A stretch of 64,000 nucleotides of DNA from assembly GCA_964017145.1 (NCBI GenBank), contig OZ024851.1:2480001-2544000 (forward strand), read 5' to 3'. Below are positions 33,823 through 44,913 of this stretch, one piece after another. Under the pieces are notes generated by a model that did not search any database, had not been told where the DNA came from, and was given only the letters and a program-made list of their open reading frames with translations. Position 1 is the stretch's first letter. Each line of letters begins with the position of its first letter. The position numbers and the translations under genes were made by a program. The stretch comes from Agrocybe praecox (taxonomy: Eukaryota; Basidiomycota; Agaricomycetes; Agaricales; Agrocybaceae).

Positions 33823-36632
33823 ATGCTTCCGGACGGACCAGGCTACGCGGAGACCGTGACGAGGTACTCTTCTGACACCGAACATGGCCCCGGCGTTCAA
33901 GTGGAAGTACTTGTAAAGCCTGAAATAATAGATATATATACCATCCATGAAAAGCGAGCAGGTCGACTCGTGTTGGAGCTAGCGTGAGTGGCCCAAACCT
34001 TTCTCTTTTTATTCCTTTCATGAATGCCGGAATAACGCATGTCTCTCATTTTAGCGAAGCTCGAAAAGAATTTGGAGAGGAAATAGCGTCGAAGCTTAAG
34101 CTTTCTCATGATGGTAAATACGTTCTCTGGCCTCAGCCTTCGGACAATCCGGACGATCCGCAAAATGTACGTACGTCTACCCACTGAGACTTTATCAATA
34201 ATATCATTTAACATCGGTTGTATGCCAGTGGAGCGACAGGAAAAAAAACATCCAGCTCTTGATCATTATCCTCGCATCCATCGTTCCTGAGTTTGACTTG
34301 GGCATAGGTGGGTTATGAATTTTCATGTCATTTTCGTCCTTTCATGACGTGTTTTCCTTTTGTAATATCGGCTCAGGCGTCGCAGCTCTGTTTGCACTCT
34401 CGCGACAGTATCACACCACAGTCGGAGAGATTAATGATTTGACTACCAAGTATGTCAATTTCCCTGTTATCTTTTTAAATCTCAAATGCCAGTCTTTTAA
34501 CGGGACGTCCAGCTGGAGTTTATTTCTATCAGGTATGTGTGTACACTGCAGTCAATATTTGTCAATCCATCGTATCTAACACTTGAGCACTCAGGATGCA
34601 GTGGAATGTTTTTCGTCGTGTTTATCCGCCGATACGGCCGCCTGTCTACGCTATTCTGGACCCAGGTACGCAGTGGGTAACAGTCATGGCTCTTCGATGT
34701 TCAAATCTTGTTCTAGCTTTTTTCGCTCGCGTTCCTCGTAGGCGCCACTTTTGCACCCACCTTACAGGTCTTTGCTGTGATGCGATGCTTAACGTCTTTT
34801 TTTGGGTAAGATAATATATCATGCACGACTTCACGAGTCGTGTCTAACTTGGACTGACTTGTAGGAGGTGCCCCGCAGTCACAGTGAGTCATCTTCTTTT
34901 CAAACGGGCATTCGTAAACTAGGTTTCTTCATCTCTGAACAGGGTTTGTACACGATTACGGACATATTTCCATTCCATCTTCAAGCACGAAAAGTAAATG
35001 CCCAATATTTAGTGTAATCTCTATCTTTTCTGACCATTTCCTTAAATATTATTTTGTTGCAGATAAATGTTTGGACAATGACAACTGTTATCGCTCCTCA
35101 TCTATCTCCGTTTGTATTCGGATTTCTAGTCGCAAGAGCCTCGTGGAGATGGGCATATGGAATTGGATGTATTTATTCATTGGTTGTCCTTTTACTCATC
35201 GTATTTTTCTTCGAAGAATCGTACGTGGCTACTTTATTATCTTTATCTTGTCATCATTTCATGCTCTTCTAATGGGGTGGACCAAAATTAGGCTGTATAA
35301 TCGACGCGACACCAATATGAACGATTTATCAAAGCCTTCAAAGGCAGGCAACTCAATCATACGAAGACTGGAAGGTATTAGTGGCGTTACTGGCGTACAA
35401 AACGCCAGGAAGGATCCCACTTGGAAAAATATTTTTGTTGCCCCGTTACGGCTATTTTGGCGCCCTCATATGTTGCTGATGTTTGTTTTCCAAGTACGTC
35501 ACTCTGCTTTTCAATATAACGTGAATTTCTAAATTCTAATGCGTACCATTTCTCAAAGGTCCTCGTCTTTAGATTCAGTCTTGGAATAAACGTAAGACCT
35601 AATTTGTATACACAATTCACCTCTCGGCTGTCTAAAAATGAATTTTATCAGGTGACTATCGTAGTCTTTCTGCAAAGCCCTCGACCCTCTGGTTTTGCGC
35701 TAAGTGCCACTATAGCGGCCGCTGTTTACGCAACTCCTATAGTTCGTTACCTTTCATTTAGTTGTTATCTGTCTTGTACTAAGTTGTGTGCTGCATACAG
35801 GTCGCTATCTTGATAGGACATATTCTGGGTCGTTACCTCAATGATTATTTCATGAACAGAGAAATCAAACGCAACGAGGGCGTTTTTGAGGCTGAAGCTA
35901 GGTTATGGTGCGTTCATTCCAACTCCCTGACAAGTTGCGTGTTCTAAGTTATTAAGGACGATCTATATTGGAGTCCTGCTCTACGTCTCCGGATTTTTCC
36001 TTCTCGGTAGCGCCTTACAGGACCACCTAAATTTAGTACTAGTCGCTATTGGCTGGGGTATCGCCCTGATAGCTGTGTTGGTCATTACCGTCGCCAGTAG
36101 TAAGTCGGCAAACGACTCAGTGGCATAGTTAGCAGTAGCTGATGCTTCGTTTATTTAGTTTCATACTGCAGTGATTGTTTCCCCCAAGAAAAAGTCAGTA
36201 CACCATATTTTCGTCTTGTGATCATCCAGTTTCTGAGCGATTGAATCGAATTAGGGAGAAATAAGCGCTCTTTTGGCCTTGGCTAGGGGACTCGGAGGTA
36301 TGCTAATCATTTTAGTAACAACCTTAGATCAGTGTTTGATATTATAACTTATCTAGGAGTCGGTGTTTCTTTCTATCAAGTTCCCTGGTCGGAACGGAGT
36401 GGTGCTCTGCAAGCTATGGGCTGTGAAGCGGCGTGAGTTATCTCCTAAGTTTTATTTATTCAAACTTTGCTGATATACAAGCAGTATTGTCGCAGGCTGC
36501 TTTCTTTTTTTTGTTCCCTTCCTTCAGTTGAGAGGACCTTACTTACGCGTGAGTAGTCATCAATGAGCCTTATGATTTGCATATCTGACGGCATGACATT
36601 CTCTGTAGGCTAAGTTTTCAATCAAGCATTAG
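33823..36632 (+). CDS. MFS transporter, fungal DHA1-like (copy C, intact)
   Basis: Same 20-exon structure as copy B. It starts ATG 33823 (MLPDGPGYAETVTRYSSD) and ends with the short exon 36609-36632 coding AKFSIKH. Each splice site has a GT-AG counterpart in copy B and the phases close, giving about 549 aa. Motif-A loop IRRYGR, TGLYTITDIFPFH and RASWRWAYGIG are intact. Differences from B are scattered substitutions, for example Cys for Trp next to the motif-A helix (GCSGMFF against GWSGMFF) and H for E in the IGEI/IGHI segment of the second half, which could alter transport. Same inferred role: small-molecule efflux at the plasma membrane. Confidence 0.83.
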
Positions 36633-38009
36633 TTGCTTCTCGTAATTATTCCTATGTCCTCCATCGCATATATCAAACATCCCGGTGATGCAGAATTCCT
36701 TTATACTTTGGGTTTCGTGTTGTGGTGTAATTATATGAAGCTATGTACTTACTAGCAAAACAAATTTTCGACCGCGGACTAACAGCCAAGCATGGGCGAC
36801 ATTAAGGTTGTAACATCAGTATCAGACGGACACAGTTCTGTAACATGAATAAAACATATCACATTAAACGGGGGGAATGGTGTTGGGAGTTAGCCACTCG
36901 CTTTGAGAGACTGGGGGGAGAAAAAAGAGGAATTCGCATTTTTTTCTTCCGTATAACATGGCTGTTGCATTGAATACACAATGATGCTCAAGGAAACGCG
37001 TGTACGACAATGAGAGGTCAAAAATTCATGGCTACACGTGATGGTATGTGGCAGAGAACAACCCGATGGCCGCTGGCTGCCGCTGGACGGTCTCGGGATG
37101 CCGGCACGACGGATATACCCGACTTCCACTGCCCGACACCAACTTCCACTTCCCGAAAGCCACTTCCACTGTCCGTGTCACGAGTACTACTACTATATCT
37201 TTAGTATATACTCATTATATGGTATGGAATATATAATGTAAAGTACATGAAGATAATGCATAGGGTTATAATTCTGCGAAAACATGTGCAACTTTGTGAA
37301 TAGCTAAAAATATGATCGAGGGATCATAATCGCATCTATTGGTATACATACCGGAATGCGTAGGCTCATGACCAGGGGGGGAAGGGAGGAAAGGGAGGAG
37401 AAGGAGAAGGAGCCTGGGGGGGTGTTGCTTCTATGCTTCTATACTTCTATACATTATCGAGCGGCACTAGATCTCAGATCTCAGATCTCAACGTCAACGT
37501 TCGACCTCAAAATATTCATATTTCAGGGTACATTACTTCCCATTTCATAATTCACCATGTTCGAATTCCGAGTTAAGTACACATCCCGAATCGCGCGGCG
37601 CATTTTCCGACCTTCCGAAGTTCCATCGGGTAAAAACCGCATGCTTTCTTTCATTGTGCTTTGCGATTGATGACATCGAACAACCCTCCCTCCCCTTTGA
37701 ACAGTGGCCATTCGCCCTAGTACCTCATTCTATCAATGAGAGACAATGACAATGACACCCCCTACGTTACAGTGCTCGGTGTCTTTGAGAATATATAAAT
37801 GAGAGCACAATTACGATACATTGAGTAAGTATCTATCTATCTCACCCCGCAAGAACAGCAAGACGTCAGCAAGACATCGACACCGACACCGACAACCTCA
37901 ACTCACACCTATATCACACATCACACTCCCATTACTCCTCTCGTTCTCTCGTTCTCTCTTAACACCCAACTCTCTTTCAGACACACACACACTCACTTGA
38001 CACTACACG
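36633..38009. other. Intergenic with a full-length CTTCCACT repeat
   Basis: The repeat spans about 37047-37210 (TGTGGCAGAGAAC to TTTAGTATATACTC). A GATCTCA triplet repeat lies near 37470. The stretch 37740-38009 looks like the promoter and leader of the next gene (ATATATAAATG near 37793, then CA-rich leader). No gene. Confidence 0.45.
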
Positions 38010-39955
38010 ATGATCAACAACCAAACACCTACCAAAGCCCCCAAATCCAAAGTCTCCTCCCATTCCAACAACGCCACATGCACCCCAAGCAAGAAACGTC
38101 CCCGGTCCCACCCCCGCCCACACCCCAACGTACTACATGCCGCTGCCCACCAACTTCAAGCGACACCCTCACCCTCACCCTCACCTCCGCATGACCGTCG
38201 GCCCAGCAAGACACCGTGTGAACATCCACGGGGCGCGTGTGGCTAGCTCGCGGGGTGTCCCTCCTACTCCTACTCCTCCTAACACCCCCCGTGCTCACGC
38301 CACCGACACCAACACTCCTCCTCCCGATGCCACCCCATTCACAACCCTCAAACGGCTCGCCGATGAGACGTTAACGAGCACGCCCCGCACACACTTGAGC
38401 GAGGAAGATATGATCTTCATGAGCGCGTTTGAGAGGCTCGAGAGGGAGAGAGGGGGGGGCGTCTTCGACATCGGCGTCGCCCAAGAAGAATTTGAAGAAA
38501 AAAACCCAGACACAGTCGCGCGCCAGAGGGCGTAGGGAGCGCGAGCGCGAGCGACAAGCTGGAATTGCCGCAAAGCGCCAACAGCAGGACAGGGAAGCAC
38601 AGGAGATCATGCAGAGGGAACGGGAGGAGTTGGAGTTTGCCGAGGCTTGTGCGTTTGGTGGTGATGGTGGTGCATGGCTCCCTACGCCTGTGCGTACGCC
38701 GTCGTCCTCTGGGTGTGCGAGGGGGAGGGGGAAGGAATGGGAGGAAATGAACTTGGGGGAGGGGGAAGAGATGAGGGAGGAAGAAAAGACGGAGGTGGAG
38801 GTGGAGGTGGATGGGATGGTATTTGAGGAAGAAAAGAATAGTCGTGAGGAAGAGGAAGCGCGTCAGGCATGGATGACCGAACTTGAATCACACAAACTCG
38901 CCTTTGAAGCCGACTGCGCACGGAAGCTAAAAGAAACCGAAGATTTCCTATTCACCCGGTTCGCCCAGCTGCAAGCAGTGCACGAAGCGGACAACGCACG
39001 GTATATCGCGCAGTTCGACGCAGTCAAGCAAATTTACGTGGTGGAGAAACAAAAAGCGGCAGAAGAGCTCGAAGCGATGCGCAGGGCGATCGTGTTGGCC
39101 ATCGCTAATGCCAATGCTGCAGCGCAGAACGAGGAGGTGGTGAGGTTGAGAGCAGAGTTGGAACAAGCAAGAGTGGGTGCGGAGGAGATTGAGAAAAGGG
39201 CGAATGAGGCGATCGAGGTTGAGCTTGGCAGGATGCAGGAGACGGAGCGGGTGAGAAGGAAAGAAGCGAGTGAGTGGGCGACGGAGGAGATGATGCGCTT
39301 TAGAGCACAGGCTTTGGAGGAGATGAGAAAGGAGCAGGAGGAGCTTGAGAAGCTCACACAGCAGCTGGCTGCTGACAAGGAGACGTTGATGAATGAGAGG
39401 AAACAATTCTTCGCACAGCAAGAGCGCCCAATGCGCGACGCATCCATGCACTCCATCTGCTCAGACGCTTCCATGCACACCGCCACACCACCCGAACAAG
39501 AAGAAGACCCAACGACGCTCATCCAATTCTTCGCCCAACGCGCCTCCCTCCTCTCCAACTTCAAACTTGCAACCCAGCATCCCTCATTCACCCTCTCCTT
39601 CGCCTGCGTGCCCTGGCCCGTACTCAAATACCAGCGGGACGTAACCTCCTCTTCACACATCACCCATGCAGAGATCGACCAGTTCTTCACCCACCCCGAG
39701 CGCCCGATCGCGCTTGGCTATCACCCCGACATGCTGAGGCAGTGGAAGGCCGACCGTCGCGCGTGGCATTCCGACAAGGTAGTCCCTGTCTTGAGGAGGT
39801 GGCTGCAGGAGCGCCGCCGGAATTTAGGGGAGTGCCAGGATAGTGGAAGGGCAGACGCGGTAATAAAAGAGATTGAGGATGCAATGGGGGTTGTCTTTTG
39901 TTATTTGGATGATAAAGTAAAGGCGTTGCAGGCAGAACCTCGGGCCGGTGCTTAG
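38010..39955 (+). CDS. Large coiled-coil protein with a degenerate J-like C-terminus
   Basis: The main frame is open to 39955 and gives over 500 residues: a basic Arg/Glu-rich segment, a long Glu/Lys/Ala coiled coil (heptads from about 38560 to 39420), an Asp/Ser linker, and a globular C-terminus with FAQRASLLSNF, PWPVLKYQRD and a WHSDKV motif. The last resembles the HPDK of J domains with Pro changed to Ser, which would not stimulate Hsp70. The N-terminus probably starts at ATG 38010 (TPSKKRPRSH), but reading on needs two frame changes, in the CACCCT repeat at about 38160-38190 and in a G8 run near 38452-38459. These are either assembly indels or real lesions. The protein is probably cytosolic or nuclear, structural, with function unknown. 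A relic is at 60283. Confidence 0.6.
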
Positions 39956-40520
39956 CGATTAGTGTGTGTTCGACTCTCTTTTCTTTCTGTCTCCCTTTCC
40001 TTCCTTCTTTCATTCATTCACTCATTCGTTTTTTCTAATTAATTTCCCTCTAGCATACTATACTCGTAACTTCTCCTTGTACTACTTACCACTAACTACC
40101 CATGCTCCCTGAATCAGCCTATCCCATTCATTTATGCATTCATCGGATTAATATCCCATCCCATCCCCTCTGTGTCCTCGTTGCTTCTAGACAAATTACA
40201 CTTGACCATATCAATATACCAGTTATATCAATATAAAGCCAACCAAACCCAATTAACAACTTGCTTGCTTGCGAGGGCTGTGTGAAGAGAAATACTAAAC
40301 GGTAGAAGTTTGAAGGATACATCGAGAGAGAGAAAGAAGAAGACACACTAAAGGCATCGCATCGCGTCCCATGAATGAGAAGGGTTACGCACTGAGTAAA
40401 AAAAAACCCCTCATCGTAAATTGGAGAGAGAGAAGGGGGAGAACGTGCTAACTAAAAGAAACAGAGAAAAAAAGACGGGAGCCAGGGGGAAGAGGGTGGA
40501 CCAGGAGCACATACCAGTAC
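39956..40520. other. Intergenic between the coiled-coil gene and the KDZ element
   Basis: T/C-rich 3' region of the preceding gene, then A/G-rich DNA up to the transposon end. No gene. Confidence 0.5.
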
Positions 40521-41354
40521 TACAGTGTATCGTATATAACGATAGAAAGAGTGCCTACAGTGTAGCGCTTCTAACTGATTCAAAGATCTCTTTGAATCTT
40601 TCTATCCTAGGTGAACCCAAATAGGAAAGTAGGTATTGTAGGGGGTAGGGCGGTAGTAGGTAGGTTTGGGTAGGGTATTGAGAGTGTGGTCTGGGAATGG
40701 TAGTGGTATTGCAGCAGGGGTAGGATACAGGTATTCGGGTTGGTATTAGGACCGGGCACGGTAGCTCGAGAATCGACGCGGATTTTCGCGTCTTGCCAAT
40801 ACACGCGGGAATGGTTTGGATCGTGCAAAAGCAATGCGCGTATATGGGGGCAGATCAGAATGGGCAGGTTGGTAGGATACCGGGTTGGGTGGAAAAGATG
40901 GGGGAACCTGGGTTGGTCATAGCACCGGGCGTGGTACTCGAGAAATACACGCGGTACTGGGATGGTCGTAGCACCGGGCGCGGTACTCGAGAATCGACAC
41001 GGAAACACGTGTTTCTTGAATACACGCGGTACTGGGATGGAACAGCAAATTGAATCAGCGCGGATTTCGGCAGGTTGTGAATGCAGATTTTTAGATTTGG
41101 GGTGTCCAGGGGGCTGCATTGAGATTACTACGAGGTCACCCGGATATGAAAGTAAAGTAGACTAGAATGTGTTTTCTTTAAATCAAATTGGTATTGATTC
41201 GTCTCGCGTGTTTGCGCGTCTATATTACCCTAACTAAATTGCTAGCCTTGTATCTTTCCGCGTCTTTGAGTGATATCGCGTTTATTTTGTAGCCCAACTA
41301 AATTTGCACCCTTGTATTCCTCACATCTTGAGTGATATGGGTATGCATGTACCC
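40521..41354 (+). repeat. Left terminal inverted repeat, 834 bp
   Basis: Identical, as far as I checked, to the complement of 53184-54017; a 170-codon frame within it translates identically at both ends. It contains a perfect 22-bp palindrome at 40577-40598 centred on AGATCT. It also holds direct sub-repeats of TAGCACCGGGCG-GGTACTCGAGAA near 40919-41000. Similarity stops at 41354. Confidence 0.9.
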
Positions 41355-42285
41355 CAAATCAATTCTCAGCCTTGTATTTTACGCGTCTTTTACTGATATT
41401 GCTTAAGCAAAACGCGGAGATACGAAAGAATACAATGTTGGGTACGTAAACACGCGATATAACACATGCGTCGGTGAGATATTTGTTGGGGTACAAAATA
41501 GACGCAATATCAAGCAAAGACGCCGGGATATGAAACACATACAACGGTGGGAATGTAGTGGGGTAACAGTAGAAAGGCGAGCACACAAGACACGGGCAAA
41601 TGAAAGAGTACAACGGTAGGAACATATTAAAGGATAGTATGGACACTCATATTATATACAACGCGGAAAATAAACTTACAATGTTGTGAATTCAGTTTTG
41701 GATATATCATACACAAATATCATGCAAGAAGCGAGGGAAACAAGGGTGGGAATTTACAAGACAAACGCTATATCATTCAAAGACGCGGAAGTAAAAGGAT
41801 GAAAATTTAGTTAGGGTACACCTTAGCCACAAATATCACTCAAAACGCGTGGAACACAATGGTTGGAATTAGGTTAGCCAACATAATCAACGCATTACCA
41901 GTCAAAGACGCGGAAAATGCAAGAATGAATTGAGTTGCGCTACATAATAGACGCAATATCAGTCAAAGACGCGGAAGATGGGAGCGTGGCAATTCCGTTA
42001 GGATAATGTAAATGCACGAAAACGCGAGATGCGGAGATATGAAGCATTCCACCGGTGAATATACACAACCTTGCATGCATTTGCGTGTTGTATTTTCTCA
42101 TGTCTACGCGTTCGCATGCTATAAATATATGCTAGAGACTTTGATGTTTATGTAGTGTTTACCCGGGTCCTTTGGCTTTATTTGGATGCCACGTGTGGGT
42201 TCGTTTTTTTCAGCTGGCGCGTTTCTTTCTTCCCTTTCTCCTCCGCCATACATTTGACTTCAAATTTTTTCCCTCAACTTCAACA
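41355..42285. repeat. Left subterminal region with degenerate repeats
   Basis: Built of repeated words: ATATCA(C/G)TCAAAGACGCGG, AATTTAGTTAGG and ATAATAGACGC, in both orientations. From 41200 to 42110 I count 14 ACGCG/CGCGT sites. Such arrays are typical transposase-binding regions. The last 150 bp serve as leader of the gene at 42286. Confidence 0.6.
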
Positions 42286-44551
42286 ATGCCCGCTGGTGGT
42301 GCCCCATTCACAAACTCGAGCGACTATCTTCGCGCTGTCGCAGACTGCGAAGCTGTTATTTCTCAGGCTTTGCTCGCTCCACATGCTGACATTGTGGAAG
42401 TTTTGAAGGCCCAACAGCACCCATTGGTGAGTACCCAATTGTTCAACATCATTGGTGCTCAAATTGACCTATTTTTAGGGCAATATTATGGCAACCCACA
42501 GGGCAAACGCGCTTCCGGAAGAATCCCTCAGCCCCCCATCATTTCTGTGGCAGTTTGTCACGGATTTTTCCACCGCGTTCAAGTCAGGACAAGCGAACGA
42601 TGTGTTTCGGCAAACGCAGGCGAAGGCCTATCGCTCATTCCGACAACAACTCGACGCGGTCGCGCCAACTCAAAAGCGCGTACCCATTCCTCAAGACGCA
42701 TCGATTTTGAATGCCCAAATGTCGCAAATGCGCGTCACACCCGTCCCTGAGCCATCGCGTGTTGTCGATTCGAACGCGCTGGAGCCCAGTTGGAATGCTT
42801 CGCCCACAGACGATGAAGAGTATGTGCCGAAGGACAAGAAAAGGAAACGCGAGGAGAGTAAAGAGGAGAAACCCCCGAAGAAAGACGTGGCGAAGAAGAG
42901 GAAGCCCCGAAGCGACCCGCCCACCCTGTCGTGCATTCCACCCAGGCGATACCACATCGCTTGCAAGACCTGCGAGGCGAAGAAATTGGTTTGCGAGATT
43001 CGGATGCCACACCATGTCCCATCAGCAAAGCAGCGCTCAGAGCACCATCCTAACTGTGTGCGCTGCAAATCCCTCAAGCAGCGCTGTGTTTGGGACGCGG
43101 CTGGGCTCACCGTCGCAAAGGCATTGCAACCCACCAATGAAGAAATTATCGCAGCGCGCCAGGAAAGAGAAGGAAAAACACCCAAAGGGGCGAATATACC
43201 AGAGGCACCGGCCGCGTCTTCCACTTCAACATCAAAAGCACCGGTCGCGTCATCTCTCCCCACCGCGTCCGAGCGAACCGCGTCAAGAGATCCGTCATCG
43301 TCAAGAGGGACCAATCCTCCCGCGTCCCAATCGACATCAATGCCACCCCCATCGCGTCCACTTCAAATGTCGGTTTTGCTTCCTCCTCCAAGACACCAGG
43401 GAAAGCAGGGAGCAAGCCCGGACGAACCCGCACGTAAAAAGCCCAAGCACGGTAAGATCGTCAAGAGTTCTGAGACGGTCAACAGCGATATGGAGGACTC
43501 ACCACTTACTTTAGACGACGCGCTCCCCACTCCCCCCCCACCCAAAGACGCGCCAACTCCACAGACGCGCGTTGGTAATGATGAATTCTGCGTCCTCGAT
43601 CAGACGCCCGTGCTTTTGGAGCGCATCAAGGAAATGGAACGGACAGCGGAGTTGGTCAATTCCAACTTCCACAAGATGTATGCCCAAGTTGTGGGCCAGG
43701 TCGACATCAATCGGGAGTTGACCAAGCATGTCTCCAACCTCGAGATTTTGATCGCGGTGGACCTCAAGGACGCGAAGGAACGGGTGAAATCGTTGGAGGA
43801 GCGGATGGATGAGGTTGAGCACCACCAGCAGCGACAGGAGGACAACACGCTCAAGTTGTACAAGCGCGTCAGCCGACACCGGGAGAAGATGGATGAAGAG
43901 GATGTGCGCAGGAACAGCGATGAGGCTGTGTCCGACCAGAAGTTCAGCTGGTTGAACAAGTCCATTGCTGCGGTGGCTAAGCGTCTGAACGACCTTGAGC
44001 AGTCGCATCGTCAAGCGGACGCATTGCCAACGATGGTTGAACACACGCGCGACGTGAACATGGGAGATGAAAGGATGAGCGGTGCTCCCCACGTTGAGGA
44101 AGATGTCACCATGCGCGATGGTGACGTCGAGGCAATCAAGAACGCGTCCGCGTCGTCTGGCCTGAATGAAGGCGCGGCACCGCGTCTCACTATCACCCCT
44201 CCGACTCCTCAACACAACGCACCTGCCTCTGCTCCCAACACTTATCCTCCGGTGCCTTACGCACCACTCACTCCAACTCTCTCTACACCGGCCAACTCAC
44301 CTTCAGCCACTACACCTGTGCCCAACGCGCCCGTGCCCTCTCCTTCGGCTCAGCCCGCGTCTGTGCCTATTGTGACAGCTTCCATCGAGTCCGGGCGTAC
44401 AGCCACACCGAGCGCGTCCGCGTCAACGCAACCGCACGCGCAATCGGACCCTCCACCAGGACCTAAACCAGTACGCAGGTCGTCGCGTGTTCGTGGCCGT
44501 GCGAGTCCTTGCCCAACCGAGGAAAAGCTGGATTATGAGGGTTCGCCATAG
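42286..44551 (+). CDS. KDZ-element protein with Zn2Cys6-like cluster and coiled coil
   Basis: Exons 42286-42426 and 42479-44551 give 737 aa; the 52-nt intron has GTGAGT/TTTAG. The start at 42286 follows a CAACA context. Order of parts: N-terminal helical region; Lys/Arg-rich nuclear-signal-like stretch (KDKKRKREESKEEKPPKK); a cysteine cluster C-x2-C-x6-C-x20-C-x2-C-x6-C (about residues 204-245) that resembles fungal Zn2Cys6 binuclear DNA-binding domains with an over-long middle loop; Ser/Pro-rich linker; a coiled coil around LEERMDEVEHHQQRQ; a Pro/Ala/Thr-rich tail ending in a basic RRSSRVRGR patch. Inferred to be a nuclear DNA-binding accessory or regulator of the transposon. It is the leftmost gene and reads inward. 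Confidence 0.75.
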
Positions 44552-44913
44552 TTTGTCACTGGGCCTGGGCGCGAGGGGGGTTTTTTTTTAAATTTTTTTT
44601 GCATCGCGTATTTTGTTTGTTGCACTAGTTCTGGTATACGACTAGTGTAATTTCGTTTATTATTTTGAAACATCTAGTATACCACCAATTGAATTTTTTG
44701 GACTCAACTCAATATCAATGAGGGAAAAAAACAAAAGCTCAGTCGAGCAAATCAATTCAAGCATTCTAATTACGCGTCATCGAAAAACGCGACTTAGAGG
44801 CAGATTTCAGGACTCCTACATGTTAGGATAAGGGACATATTTTATACACAGTATTTAAAAAGGCGGCAAACAGAAATTTCAGGACTCCTACATGTTAGGA
44901 TAAGGGACACAAT
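44552..44913. other. Gap between convergent genes with a direct repeat
   Basis: Contains a 34-bp direct repeat, TTTCAGGACTCCTACATGTT followed by AGGATAAGGGACA, at about 44806-44838 and 44877-44909. It may act as a shared 3' processing region for the two converging genes. Confidence 0.5.

Larger units (their letters stand above)
32700..36760 (+). repeat. 4-kb segmental duplication, copy 2 (MFS copy C)
   Basis: Counterpart of 15430-19440, same orientation, about 17.3 kb away. Homology covers the upstream ORF region, all 20 exons and introns of the transporter, and about 120 bp beyond its stop codon. Confidence 0.8.

Noticed and set aside
40607..41119. 170-codon ORF on the minus strand, and its twin at 53419-53931
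   Set aside because: Both are inside the terminal inverted repeats and made of sub-repeats; identity at both ends is explained by the repeat, not by selection on a protein.
42691..43314. 207-codon minus-strand ORF (and 43511-44215) opposite the Zn2Cys6-like gene
   Set aside because: Antisense shadows of a GC-rich coding exon, with no independent features.
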